A stretch of 64,000 nt of DNA from Spirogloea muscicola (taxonomy: Eukaryota; Streptophyta; Zygnematophyceae; Spirogloeales; Spirogloeaceae): positions 67,144 to 131,143 of the forward strand of contig WELB01000198.1 of the NCBI GenBank assembly GCA_009602725.1, given 5' to 3'. Of this stretch, positions 38,938-49,215 are shown one piece after another. Every line of letters begins with the position of its first letter. Position 1 is the stretch's first letter. Under the pieces are notes generated by a model that saw nothing but the letters and a program-made list of their open reading frames with translations, did no database searches and was not told where the DNA came from. A program made the translations under genes and the position numbers.

Positions 38938-39488
38938 AAGCGCGCCTGGAGCTTGTCCAGGTACTGCGGCTGAGCGGCGCCGCGCTTGATGGTGCCGGTG
39001 AGCTCCAGTAGGCGGTCCGCCAGCGTCGACTTGCCGTGGTCCACGTGCGCCACGACCGAGAAGTTGCGCACGCGTGCCGGCGGGTAGCGCGCCACGTCCG
39101 GCGCCGCCGCCGCCGCCTCCGCCGCCGCCGNCCCCGCGGCAGCGGCGGCGGCGGCGGCGGCGGCGTCATGGCGGCCGGGCCGGCGCCATGGCCCCCCGGA
39201 CGGCGAGTGTGGCGGTGTCGGCGTCTCCTCGGCGGCCAGCCCAAAGGAACAGCTCCATTCTGCCGCCCGCGCCGCTGATGAGCTGATGAATTGCCGAGCT
39301 GCCGGGAACCTGCCCAGGACGACCTGCCTCATGCTTGCATGCAAGCATCTAGGCCACTGAGCTTTGTGCACCAGCAATGGCTTCGTGTGCAGGCAAGCTG
39401 GGGGCCTCGTCAGGCAATGCGCTTTCTTGAAACATCGAACAATAAGTTGGATGGACGGTGACAGCCAGGGTTTTCGTGCTTCTGTCAT
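34320..39488 (-). CDS. GUF1: Translation factor GUF1 (LepA/EF4 GTPase), mitochondrial type
   Basis: LepA/EF4 family GTPase that remodels stalled or mis-translocated organelle ribosomes. Exon 1 encodes an Ala-rich presequence then [20 protein letters not shown] (G1) and [11 protein letters not shown]. Exon 2 (from 38826) gives [15 protein letters not shown] and [13 protein letters not shown] (G3). The next gives [20 protein letters not shown] and VINKID (G4; about 38300-38470). Later exons give [18 protein letters not shown] (about 37770), [19 protein letters not shown] (about 37340), [20 protein letters not shown] (about 36760), [16 protein letters not shown] (about 36410), [33 protein letters not shown] (about 35370), [20 protein letters not shown] (about 35120), and [20 protein letters not shown] with [10 protein letters not shown] before the stop at 34320. 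The residues favour GUF1 over chloroplast LepA. The start is uncertain: Met at 39488 or at 39332. Intron 1 lacks an obvious GT donor. Confidence 0.93.
38855..38885. repeat. Short telomere-like motif in GUF1 intron 1
   Basis: GGGCTAGGGTTTAAGATTTAAAGTC and GGGGTTTAGG within the roughly 119-bp first intron, next to a (GGC)n tract. It is a much shorter and more degenerate relative of the intronic tracts at 6.7 and 16.7 kb. Confidence 0.5.
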
Positions 39489-40364
39489 TCCTTCGGAAAG
39501 ATGGTCCTGTCAAGGCAAGGCAAGTGTGTGAGCTTGCAGGTGTAAGCGATTATTGAGGTTCATGATCAAGCAAGCGTCGATAGAAGTGCCAGAGGACAGA
39601 GCTTAGCACACTGTCTTTGGCTTGCCGAACAGACAGGGCTGGTCAGGTGAGCTTGAGCTGGTCAGGTTGTGCAAGTGAGCGCTGGCGACCCGGAGCCTCA
39701 ATGGCTGGGGTAAATGAAGTTGGTGGCTCTTGCCACCACCCCCTGCCATTTCCTGCATTTGCTGCAAGGCGATGGTAACTACTGACATGAGCTTGCTACT
39801 GAGCAACTTCCTCGCCCGCAGTTCTGCCAGTGAGCTAGGAAAGGCCTTGCTCGGCATATTGAGAAACCCTGTAGTGCAGCCACAGGCTTGGCTGGCAAGC
39901 CTGAAGGTGACACGTAATGATGACAGAAGCAACCTCTTGCTTTCATGCCAGTTGCTTAACATCAAAAGAAGGACTTTAAGATGGCCGTAGCGTGGGCACA
40001 GCTTTCCCTGAAGTATGCCAGACCCAGACTTGGACTTCTTTGCACAGTACAGCTTAGTCCAAAGGACTATCTTTCTACAGGAGGTCACAGAGACATATAT
40101 GTTGTTAAAGTGGCACACTGAACGACAACAACTAGGTACTGACGTATACAGCGCAGGTCTTTGGTAACACTATCAGATCATAACCAGATGGATGTTTTCG
40201 TATCATCGAGTACAGATACCGGTTGAGCATGCGTGACACTTGAGCAAAGTCTCTTTGGGCCAAAATGCGGCTGTTGAACTGCCACTCTATTACATAAAGG
40301 GCCAGGCACTGTGCTCGACACTGCTTGCCAGGCTACAGCAAAGCTGCAGCAAGGCAGGGATGGC
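39489..40364. other. Intergenic region, no recognised gene
   Basis: About 0.9 kb. A minus-strand ORF of 171 codons (39603-40118) is present, but it has no recognisable motif and its composition is not clearly coding. The GUF1 promoter and the 3' flank of the cysteine-rich gene lie here. Confidence 0.35.
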
Positions 40365-42078
40365 TTATGGAGGGCACACATTCGTTGAGACACAGATGAA
40401 ACCACCACCAGCAGGCTTGTTGCAGCATATCTGCACAGGGACATATTTTTTGATTTGAGTCAAGCTTCCACGTATCTGCCGCGAGGGAAATAGTACACCA
40501 TCGGTACATGGACAGGCTGACTCTGTATTGCTGACTTACATTTGCAGGTAAGAGCCACTGTGTAAGCATGCCATATCCTATAGCGTCACTGAGCGCACTA
40601 TGCAGCTGCACCCATGGAAATGGGTAGTCCTGAATGGCTGCAATACCTGGCCAGCCGGGCAGCAGAGGGACTTCACACCACTTGCCGCCTTCACGTAGCA
40701 GACGCGCTTGGACGGGACACACTGATGTGTGGTAGGGCAGCACGCAAAGCCAACAGGGCAGACCGCAATTGCAGTGCTAGGAGGAGGCAGGGGGCAGATG
40801 CTCTGCCCAGGAACACAGCATCCCTGCAAGACCCACAGAAAGGCTTAGCAGGGTCCACGAGAACTTCAGGTAGTAAAGGAGATGTCCTACCACACATTCA
40901 GGAACACTGACCATAAATTGTTAGTGAATGGCATCAGAGTGGCCATGCTTCGCCTGTCAATAGGAGCTTCATGTACCAGCAGAGCTCGTCACATGACTAA
41001 CTACGGTAACAATCACCTACGACAGACAAGTGGAATCAGGTTGCTTTACCTGGTAGCAAGTTTCATTTGCATTGCAGCAGCCACAGGTCTGATTTTGACG
41101 GAGGCACTGCAGAAGAAAGCACACTACTGGATCAGCACACAACAATCAGTGCATGTATAAGTTAGCCTCCAATGTATCTTAGCATTCATTGGCCTTGCTG
41201 GCATGAGGACTTGGCAACCGAGGGCAGGCCAGCAGCTGCATAGGGTTGCCTGACCAACTTGACATAGGACACTGCTATTCGTGTGAGGGTAGTCTCTTTA
41301 AGCTGCGACCGCATTGCCTTGACACCCCTTCATCTCAGTGCTTGCAAGCGAAGTGGCAAGCCTGCACCAGCTATAGCCAGGGACTTATATCTGTACAGAC
41401 AGAACATTCTCCTGTTCATGCATTTGTTTAAGCCGCTTTGGTTGCGAGTTGGACTTATGGTCAACTGCACTATCTGCAGCAGCACCATCTAAGCTCAAGG
41501 TTGAGGGCGAGAGAGGCCGTTACAGAAGAGGGGAACTGACATAGCAGCACTGCGAGTTGCAGAAAGGTTCACAGAAGGTCTGGGCCTCAGTGTGGAGCGC
41601 TGTTGCTGATAGCCAAGATAGGCAACGACTTTTCAGCTTGATAATGTACTCATTCATAAGCAGCAACGGAGAAGCAGCAGGAGGGCGTTGCCAGCATGCA
41701 AGGGCCTTCCTACTGGGCCACTGGAGGTACACTTCAGAGTGTGCAACTAGCCAAGCAGTTGAGAGCTAGATGAAAGAGAGTTGTGGTGAGGTCTATCAAC
41801 GTCATAGAAGAAGAGCATGCCATAGAGCTCGGCTGCTTAGCAGGGGTTACTGAGTAATTTGTAGCTGCTTTCTTTCTTTGTGTGCTTTGGTTTCTTAGCG
41901 CTTCCTCTGGCTGCCTCTGGCCCCCTTATCGTTCTTTGTTCATTCTTTTTTGGGCTGGCTTGTCCAGCCCCTATCCTCAATGGGCGAGCCCTTTCAATTC
42001 TGGCAAGCCTGAATGCAGGTGACTACTACCTGCAAGGAGCACGAGGAGGGCGACCAGGGCAGTAACTCTGAGAGCCAT
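40365..42078 (-). CDS. Small secreted cysteine-rich protein, paralogue 1
   Basis: Five-exon gene, assembled by comparison with the two paralogues at 45.9-47.5 and 50.8-52.3 kb. Exon 1 (ATG at 42078) encodes a signal peptide MALRVTALVALLVLLA. Exon 2 (about 41540-41600) gives HTEAQTFCEPFCNSQCCY. Exon 3 (about 41045-41105) gives CLRQNQTCGCCNANETCYQ. Exon 4 (about 40650-40825) gives GCCVPGQSICPLPPPS, FACCPTTHQCVPSKRVCY and SLCCPAGQ. Exon 5 gives ICCNKPAGGGFICVSTNV and ends VCPP-stop (TAA complement at 40365-40367). The mature product is about 120 residues with more than 20 cysteines in CC/CxC patterns, loosely granulin-like in spacing but not assigned to a family. It is the most divergent of the three. 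Secretion is inferred from the leader; function is unknown. Confidence 0.78.
41826..41995 (+). mobile_element. Retroelement tail, subfamily I, inside intron 1 of paralogue 1
   Basis: It starts at CTGCTTAGCAGGGGTTACTG (the LSRGY-stop end), followed by CTTAGCGCTTCCTCTGG, the hairpin GGGCTGG-CTTGT-CCAGCCC and CAATGGGCGAGCC. Position 41826-41995 lies between exon 1 and exon 2 of the cysteine-rich gene, so the element inserted into its first intron (opposite strand). Confidence 0.75.
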
Positions 42079-42414
42079 GGCTAGCTGACAGGGGAGGGGT
42101 GGGGGGAGCCGGTAGAGAAGCCCGGGATGAGTAAGGCGTCAAGCAGTAGACTGTCATAGCAGCGCTCACGTCATTGAGGCGCCAGCAGTAATGGATGGCA
42201 GCGACATCTTCGTCAGCTTTGCTGGCACAGCGGGCCACACGCATTGCGGGCGGGAAGAGAAGCTTGCGTTTTGCGCCTTCCGGCCCTTTCGCACTTGTAC
42301 ATTCCTTTGGGCTGGCCTCCCACAGCTGTTGCCTTACATTGATATGGCTGTTTCTTTTCTACAAAGGAAGGCGCCGCTGAAGGAACCTACTCTTGGGGGA
42401 ATTGGGGCAGGGCT

Positions 42415-42760
42415 ACCTCCTGGCCCCCTTCTCGTATTCTGTTCATTCTTTTTCGGGCTGGTTTTTTCCAGCCCCTATTCTCAATGGGCGAGCACTTGTT
42501 ACCTCCTGGGCCTCAGCGAGGAGAGAAGGCGCGCGGGGCGAATGAATGAGAAGAAAGTGCTCGCCCATTGAGAATAGGGGCTGGAATGAGAGGAGGCCAG
42601 TTCAAGCCAATACATTGTTGAGGCAGATTTGAGTGCAAATTAAACAAGGCTACACGATACGGAGACCTTAAGTAAGGTGCCTAAGGTGACATTAGTACCC
42701 ACGGGTGAGCACAAACAAATCTGACAAGCTAACCTGGGGAGCTGGAGTGAGGAGAGTAGC
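42415..42760. mobile_element. Nested retroelement tails (subfamilies I and II)
   Basis: Plus-strand subfamily I hairpin tail at 42415-42500 (GGGCTGG...CCAGCCC, CAATGGGCGAGCAC). It is followed by a minus-oriented subfamily II tail at about 42520-42760 (GCGCGCGGGGCG, GGCCAATTCAAGCC, GTGCCTAAGGTGACATTAG). A minus-oriented subfamily I core (GTGCTCGCCCATTGAGAATA) interrupts the latter at about 42558-42585, a nested insertion or recombination product. Confidence 0.7.
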
Positions 42761-43099
42761 CGCTTGGGTGACGTGATCGGGGCTAGCCCAGAGAGGTCGT
42801 CGAGCCGAGGGCAAGCAAGCTATGGAAGGCCAGAGATCGGCCGAGCACGAGGGCAAGCACGTCTGCAGATGAGAATTAGTCCACTGCTAAATAAGCCGAA
42901 AGCCGACCGGTTCCATTGGTGGGGCCGCGGTGGGGCTGCACCCCCCCGCGGTGCGCGGCAAGCCGTGCCAGTGGCTCCGGTGGAGGCGGCGGGCCCCTTG
43001 GCATATCCAACCCCGCCCGCCCGCCCGCCCGCACGCCTGCACGCACGCGCCGTCATCCTCTGCGGGGTGCCCGCCCGCGCACGACCCCGGGGCCTGGCC

Positions 43100-43400
43100 A
43101 GCCGCAGCTTCTTGCCTGCCAGCAGGCCCTGGCTTGCCCTCTCGTCTCCTTCTCTTGGGCTGGCTGGTCACTGGGTGTTTCGTGGCTACTTGACTCCCTC
43201 AGTGGCCTCCCTGATTGGCCTCCCTTTCATATCATGCCCCCGCGCGCCTTTTCTCTCGAGCTGCATGCCTGTCGTTCTTGCTACGACGAGTTTCGGCCTG
43301 GTTGCAGTGTGCTCAGGTTAATGCCTTGCACCAGAAAGCTGGACGAGCTCTAGTTGGTGGCAGAAGGGCTTTGTATCTGACATCTAGTATTCAGGCATCG
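43100..43400 (+). mobile_element. Degenerate retroelement C-terminal fragment
   Basis: Contains a subfamily II tail-like block (GATTGGCCTCCCTTTCA, CCCGCGCGCCTT at about 43205-43255) followed by a decayed C-terminal peptide (LRRVSAWLQCAQVNALHQKA then GRAL at about 43275-43355). It is mosaic and has no intact frame. Confidence 0.55.
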
Positions 43401-43549
43401 ATTAACAACCAGCGACCTTTGTGTGGACCCGTGGTTACTGAGCGGGTCAATCTGCTGAAGGTTATGTAGATCTTTGATTGTGCTTGCCTTTGTACTTGGC
43501 CATTTGGTCTACGTTTGTTTCATATACACGAAATTTTCCTGAGTGCTCT

Positions 43550-43905
43550 CCCTGGCCCCCTTCGAACTTCATTCATGCTTCCTTCTGGGCTGCTGGCCTC
43601 TCACAGCCACCGCCCTTTCATGGTGTATCGAATGCGCCTGGCCGTCTCGCTGCAGAGGTCCATGGCCCGGGCGCTGCACCTTCGTGCCGGCAGAGCCCTC
43701 GCTGCTGCCTCTGGCTCTGGCCAGGGGACCCACTTCCAGGAGCCCAGCATCTCTGATCTGCGGCTGCTTAGCAGGGGTTACTGAGTGTCTCGTAGCAGCT
43801 TTGTTTCTGTTACTTAGCGCTTCCCCTGGCCCCCTTCTCGTACTCTGTTCATTCTTTTTCGGGCTGGTTATTCCAGCCCCTATTCTCAATGGGCGAGCAC
43901 TTTCT
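43550..43905 (+). mobile_element. Best-preserved retroelement C-terminus plus subfamily I tail
   Basis: Open frame giving VYRMRLAVSLQRSMARALHL, RAGRALAAASGSGQGTHFQE and PSISDLRLLSRGY-stop (stop ends at 43784), then a full subfamily I tail to CAATGGGCGAGCAC at about 43900. It is used here as the reference copy. The pattern (R-S-LQR-N/S-A-A tail after an endonuclease domain) resembles the C-terminus of endonuclease-bearing LINE reverse transcriptases. Confidence 0.8.
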
Positions 43906-44700
43906 TCTTTCATGGCCGCGCTTCTTCCTCTCATGGAAGAGTCCTGGTGTGTAGTCTTTTCTTTTTCGGCACCATTTTGTGGCCTTTGTGGCCTTCGGAT
44001 GTTGTCCATTCTTTTCTGGGCTGGCTTTGCTTGCCCCTTTCAACACATGGCCCTCCATCTCTTGATACACACGCATTTTGCTTTTCCTATGGGCGAGCAA
44101 TTTCTTCTCTTCAGCCCGCGTCCCCCTCGGTTTGTTCATTCTTTTTTGGGCTGGCCTTTTCCAGCCCCTATCCTCTATGGGCGAGCCCTGAGCGTCCCCT
44201 CTGCTGTTATGTAGGTCTTCAGATGAACAAAGGGCGCGCCCATTCAGGATAGGAAGAATGGGCGCGCCCATTGAGGATAGGGGCTGGATAGGTGCTTTGC
44301 TGATGTCTTAGTCCTTCGCTCTCCGAATCCTCTCGATCCTTCAGACCTTGTCCATTCCTTTGGGCTGGCCTCTCCCAGCCACCAGTCAACCTGGCCGCGC
44401 TTGCTCTTCTTCTTCGTTCCCTTAACCAGCTCATTACCCAGTTAACAGCAGATTTGTAAGGCTAGAATTGGCCTCCCTTTCAATTTCATGCGCACCGAGC
44501 GCCTTCTCTCTGTTCTATGGGCGAGCCCTTCTTTCTTTTGGAGAGCCACTTTCCGCAGCCGGCCCTCCGTCGGCCTCAATGAATAAGCAGCTCCTTTGAC
44601 TGGGCGAGGGCTGTGAAGAGCCAGCCCACAAAAGAAATGGCTCGCCCATAGAAAAAGAGGGCTAGCAAAGCCAGCTTAGAAAAACATGAACAATGTCCGC
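43906..44700. repeat. Cluster of hairpin tails in both orientations
   Basis: Plus-strand tail cores near 43995-44100 and 44130-44190, then minus-oriented cores near 44245-44290 and 44640-44690. There are also weaker units near 44340-44420 and a partial subfamily II tail at 44465-44520. Each carries GGGCTGG-type inverted repeats and a GGGCGAGC-type word. The cluster looks like repeated insertion of tails into tails. Confidence 0.65.
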
Positions 44701-44929
44701 AGGCCTCAAAAAAGCGAACAAGGGCCAGAGGAGCCGGAAAGCGGAGACCACCACCAGCGAAGCAGAGGAATGAAGAAGATAAGCTCAGTCAGCAGCCTTG
44801 TCCGTCTTGTGGCTGGCCTTTCACTAGGCCTTTCTTTGGCTTTGGACATTGTCCCTTTTTAGAGCTGGCAAAGCCAGCCTCTCTTCTCAATGGGCGAGCA
44901 CTTTCTTTCACTATAAACCATTGCCCATA

Positions 44930-47617
44930 GACCTCGCCTCCTTCATGAAGCGCTGCTCTCCTACTTCTTCTGGAAGCTCAACGTCTTTTTCTTGGAAGAT
45001 CTTCCATATCTTCACAATTTCCTTCCTCCGCAGATTATGCATGGACAATGTCCTACCAAGGACTCCTTCAGCCTCTGACTAGATTCGCTTGACAGCCAGT
45101 GACTGGATTTGGGTCGCTAATCCTCTCGAAATGAAGGCCTCGACAATGCGCAAGTATATTCATGTCATGGGGAGTCTGAGAGTGCCGCCCGGCTGAGCAG
45201 ACTCTTAGGTCAGGCAACCACACTGCGGCCCACCCTTACATGTCTAAGCAACACGCCACTACTGCTGGTCCACTTGCTGCTACAAGACCAATGCAGTCAT
45301 CTTATTTTCACACGCACTAGGTACTGGAAAGAAAGTGCGTGTTCTGCACGTATTTGAGTAAAGGGGCCAAGGTGAGCCATCAAAGGTGATCAAGAGTTAT
45401 TGTGATCAAGAGGATCTGCCTATTCTCCATGTCATCATCAATAATCTATCCATTGCATTTGTAAGGCAGATAGTCTGCAGTAAGGTGCCTGAGATGCTTG
45501 GTGCTGCAGGTTGGTAACCAACAAACAACACTTGGAGGTGCTGGACACAGTATTTGTTCACATTCGTCACTCATATTTCTCAAATACAGGTTTTCCTGAT
45601 AAACGCAAATGGGGCAGCTGCCAGACGCTTGCAGTATGTTGTACTGATCTGACTATATTGATGGTCAACTGAATGGTTGCATCTCTTGACTGGAACCAAG
45701 CAATTGTCAAAATTCAATGCAAGCTCTAGCTATCAAAAGCGACAAAACTTGAGGTCGTCTGATCGCATCTCCAGATCTCAAAGGTGGCAGGCAGTATTCG
45801 TCTTACTGTTTCCTACGGCACCACGTAGCTGCCGCACCAAGTTGTAGAAGTGCACATGGCTGCTGATGAACTTACGGCGGGCACACAGTAGTGGACACAC
45901 AGATAAATCCACCACCAGTGGGCTTGGTGCAGCAGATCTGGTAAGAAAATTCAAGTGATATGCATGAGGGGCACATAAACTTCGCTGTAAGATCAAGTCA
46001 AACAACTTAAATTTCGCTGTAAGATCAAGTCAAACAACGATCGGATCGCACTGTCATGAAAAGGCATGCTGAATAGTGAGTGCTGTCAAAGCATTCCCCT
46101 ACCAAATCCAATTGCTTACACATCTGTTTTAAAGGCACCTACATGCACAATGAGGTTGCTAACTTCGTCACGTTGTAGGAAAGGGCCTCAAGGGGCTTCG
46201 CACCTGGCCAGCAGGACAGCAGAGAGACTTCACACCGGTTGCCGACTTCTGGTAGCAGACCCGTTTAGGTGGGAGGCATTGACCAGTTGTGGGGCAGCAC
46301 ACTGTGTTGACAGGGCAGAGCACAGTGGTGGTGCTGGGAGACGGCTGCGGGCAGACTCTCTGCTCATCGACACACATTCCCTGCGCATGCTACTAGTATA
46401 GTTAAACCAGAGCCAACAGCAGGAACAAGCACACTGCAGTGGCTTCCAAACTCCTACATGACAATCACGAGAAGTGACGCATGGGAAGCCATTCCCATGC
46501 ACGAAGTCGCACATACATAAGCTTTTGGTGCTCCATCCAGCAGCACCACAGTTTGTTCAGCTGATAACAGCAGATTGAGTTTGGGAGGCGTACCTTATAA
46601 CAGGTTTGATGGGCATCGCAGCAGCCGCAAGTCTGATTCTGACGGAGGCACTGCCAATTTCACTCAAGAATCTTTAGTGCCTTTGCAGGAGGGCAACTTT
46701 ATATTAAGAAAAACTATGGCAAGAATTTTAAAAAACTATGGCAAGTTGGTCCGTCATTAGTAAGTATGTGCCCGCAGCCACATTGTACAGCAATGGGAAG
46801 GAAAGAGGGCCAGCAAGCAGCTGTTGACAGTGTTGGAGAGGAGAACATTGAAGCACATGGCTGTTGCTACATAGTGAAGGCTAACCCTCAGTACTACAGC
46901 TGCATTGCTTTGCAGGTACAATCTGGTGTGGCTCTCAGCTTTCAGATTCACCAGCTACACTCAGGAACTGTTTGAGCAAGCAGAGATTTTGCTGCTGAGA
47001 GAGATGCAGAGGTCCGTGGCGTTTGCGTATCAGCTGTTGCAACAATGACTGTGGAGACCTAGCATCACTTGCAGAATGAAAACCAAAAGCGGGAGTAGTA
47101 GCCGCCACAAGCGCAGAGAACAAGAGACGTACATAGCAGCATTGCGGAGTGCAGAAAGGTTGGCAGACCGTTTGGGCCTCGGTTTGCAGCGTGGTTGCTG
47201 CATTTGAAGATTGGAACAAGATTGTTATCCCAGATATTGTTGCACAGTGAAGGCAGATAGCAGAGATAAAACCACATGACTTGTACACGAGGCCAAGGGC
47301 TGCTGCTGGGCTACATGTGTAGGTAAGCAACATGTGCAAGGAGCCAAGCATGAACAAGGGGGACGAAGAATGTGAAGTCCGACGAAGTCAAAGCTGCCAC
47401 TTCATGGAGCTTAGGCAAGCGTCTCTACAATGAGTCTTACCTGCAAGCAGCACGAGGAGGGCGACCAGGGCAGTAGCCTTGAGAACCATGGTTGCCGGTG
47501 GAGGGAGGTGGTTGGGAGGGGTGGGCAAGGGGCCGGAAGTGTCGGGCTATGGAAATGATCCGACGCCACAAGCACACTAAGTAGAAGTGTGCACCTCAGC
47601 TAAGGGCCGTCCCGCCA
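44930..47617. repeat. Left arm of a large inverted duplication
   Basis: Reverse-complement counterpart of about 50653-54275. Matching landmarks: GCCTCCTTCATGAAG (44938) with CTTCATGAAGGAGGC (about 54258), the CATGCATAATCTGCGGAGG block, ACTCTCAGACTCCCC, the complete cysteine-rich gene, and the outer word GTGTGCACCTCAGCTAAGG. Each arm carries one cysteine-rich paralogue pointing away from the centre. The spacer is about 3 kb. Confidence 0.85.
45872..47489 (-). CDS. Small secreted cysteine-rich protein, paralogue 2
   Basis: Same five-exon layout as its mirror copy on the right arm. The signal peptide is MVLKATALVALLVLLA (ATG at 47489). Exon 2 (about 47130-47200) gives QTEAQTVCQPFCTPQCCY. Exon 3 (about 46598-46655) gives CLRQNQTCGCCDAHQTCYK. 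Exon 4 (about 46200-46380) gives CVDEQRVCPQPSPSTTTVLC, NTVCCPTTGQCLPPKRVCY and SLCCPAGQ. Exon 5 gives ICCTKPTGGGFICVSTTV and ends VCPP-stop (45872-45874). Splice sites are GT-AG and in the same phases as paralogue 3. The frame appears intact, so both mirror copies could be expressed. No known family is assigned; pairs of adjacent cysteines suggest a disulphide-dense extracellular fold. Confidence 0.82.
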
Positions 47618-47654
47618 GGCCCTCACGAGCTTCTCTGCTTGCCTTCGAAGGGGT

Positions 47655-48000
47655 TGAGCCGTGAAAGGCCAGCCCAAGAGGAAAGGACAAGGTCCGAAGG
47701 GGCCAGAACGCGCACGGAAGACTCACTGGGGCCGGGGGGGAAGGGAGCAGTGGCTGTGTGGGAGGAACAGGAGCGAGAGAGCGAGGGGCATCGAGGACAG
47801 AAGCAGCTGCTCAAGTTCGGACGCGGTGGTGGCGAGGGCGAGCGGATCTAGCCACTGCCGGGAGAGAGGGGGGAGCGGGCGGCATGGTCGTGGCCCAGGA
47901 GCGGGGATAAAGGCGCGTGGCCTGCGGCGGGGGGATTCGGGGACGGAGCTTGTGGGGATAAGGGGACAATGGAAAGAAAGAGGATAGGTCGGTCCACCCC
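47655..48000 (+). repeat. Dispersed repeat shared with 62.97-63.14 kb
   Basis: Segment starting GTGAAAGGCCAGCCCAAGAGG, with GAGGAACAGGAGCG and GGGGCATC(G/A)AGGACAGAAGC, matching 62970-63135. It is probably a minus-oriented hairpin tail plus flanking element sequence. No gene was recognised. Confidence 0.6.
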
Positions 48001-48059
48001 GTTCATTCCATTAAGCTGGCCTTCTACATGTCATTTCAGCTGGCTGCTCACAGCTCTCG

Positions 48060-48455
48060 CCTCCTTCTGACAACCTATTTCGCACAGCGCTCCACCACCA
48101 CCTCGGCCTCTCTCCCCCCTGCTTGGCTGGCATCAGCCAGTGCGAGTGTGGCCACATTGCCGATGACAAGCTGGATCTAGCTGCTCATATGCTGAGATAT
48201 GTTGAGGGGGGTGAGCGCATTGCCTCTCACGACTTACTCAGGGACATCATTTTTGGAATTGTTCGAGAGGCAGGGTATCATCCGGCGATGGAGGTGTCCG
48301 GCATCACGCCAATCTCCTCAAGGCGCGGCAAGCCATACTTGCGGCGTCTGGACGTGGTCGCCACCCCCCGGGGCGGTGGGCCTCGTCTGTTCCTGGACGC
48401 GGTACTAATCGACGCATTCAAGGCTAGCGCACCGACGTCAACCCTGTCTAGCTAG
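48060..48455 (+). pseudogene. Retroelement zinc-knuckle/endonuclease domain fragment
   Basis: Plus-strand frame giving FRTALHHHLGLSPPCLAGIS, QCECG, HMLRYVEGGERIASHDLLRD, GIVREAGYHPAMEVSGIT, RRLDVV and RLFLDAVLIDAF, then stop at about 48455. It aligns with the longer fragment at 60.9-61.4 kb and follows the C-x-C...H-x4-C, RxHNxLRD, R(P/V/L)D and DVVxxD pattern of restriction-like endonuclease domains at the end of LINE-type reverse transcriptases. The second zinc-binding Cys is replaced by Tyr (LRY versus LRC) and the C-terminal tail is missing, so this copy is decayed. Confidence 0.7.
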
Positions 48456-48720
48456 GAAGAAGTGGCACTCCCAATGGGGGCAAGGGCTGCGAAAAGCCAG
48501 CCCAAAAAGAATTCACAAAGGTTCAGAGGGGCCTAAGAGCGGTGAGCAGCTACAAAGGGGCCTGAGGATGCAATGGTAAAACAGGGGGAGGATGGATCAC
48601 TCAATAAGTACGAGTGAGGAGCCTCAGATCCGACAGACTAGCTGCCGGGAAGCTATCACCCTGACGAAAGCCAGAGCCCGCAGCGAGAGCACGGCCAGCT
48701 CGCAGATGCAGAGCGTGGAA
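48452..48720 (-). mobile_element. Retroelement 3' end, tail subfamily III (minus)
   Basis: Minus-strand peptide ALHLRAGRALAAGSGFRQGD then SLSDLRLLTRTY-stop at 48601. The tail has GATCCATCCTCC, CTCAGGCCCCT, the hairpin GGGCTG...CAGCCC and CCCCCATTGGGAGTGCC. The same tail type follows the copy at 63.42-63.61 kb. Confidence 0.7.
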
Positions 48721-48839
48721 GCTGGGCCACGTCCAGCGCGGAGCGCAAGAAGGAGCGGCACTACCAGGACCATCCCTGAGGTGACCATCTTTATCCGTGT
48801 GCCATGGATATCTACGGAGGCTACGGCGTAAAATGGTCC

Positions 48840-49215
48840 TCCCTGATCCAGCATCTGGCCCGGCTGATTGATGCACGTCGTCGAAGTCCGGGGGCCAACT
48901 TGGGCCACTCCAGCATTCCGCAGGCCTTCGTTGCATATTACAGAATGCGGCGCTCACTTAGTTTTGCAGCGCTCGCAAGCATTGGCTCTTCATCAACGTG
49001 CAGGGCGCACTCTAAGTCAGGCCTCCGGCTTTCGTGGCGGCGCTCCCCAAGTTAGCTTGTTGGATTTGTCTGTGCTCAACCGTGGGTACTGATGTCACCT
49101 TAGGCACCTTAATTTAGGTCTCCATATTATGTAGCCCTGTTTAGTTTGCCCTAGACTGCCTGAACAATGTATTGGCTTGAATTGGCCTCCATTTCATGCG
49201 CCCCGCGCGCCTTCT
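48840..49215 (+). mobile_element. Retroelement 3' end, tail subfamily II (plus)
   Basis: Plus-strand peptide with LVLQRSQALALHQRAGRTLS, QASGFRGGAPQVSLL and VLNRGY-stop at 49092, then GATGTCACCTTAGGCACC, TATGTAGCCCTGTTTAG, GAATTGGCCTCC and GCGCCCCGCGCGCC. A shift of frame upstream (YYRMRR in one frame, LQRSQA in another) shows it is decayed. It is the key copy linking the subfamily II tail to the C-terminal peptide. Confidence 0.75.

Noticed and set aside
39603-40118. 171-codon minus-strand ORF
   Set aside because: No motif, no paralogue, no splice-supported extension, and a comparable open frame on the other strand; probably chance.
48123-48455. Endonuclease-like ORF as a stand-alone host nuclease gene
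   Set aside because: It matches the larger decayed retroelement fragment at 60.9-61.4 kb, has lost a zinc-binding Cys and is surrounded by element tails.
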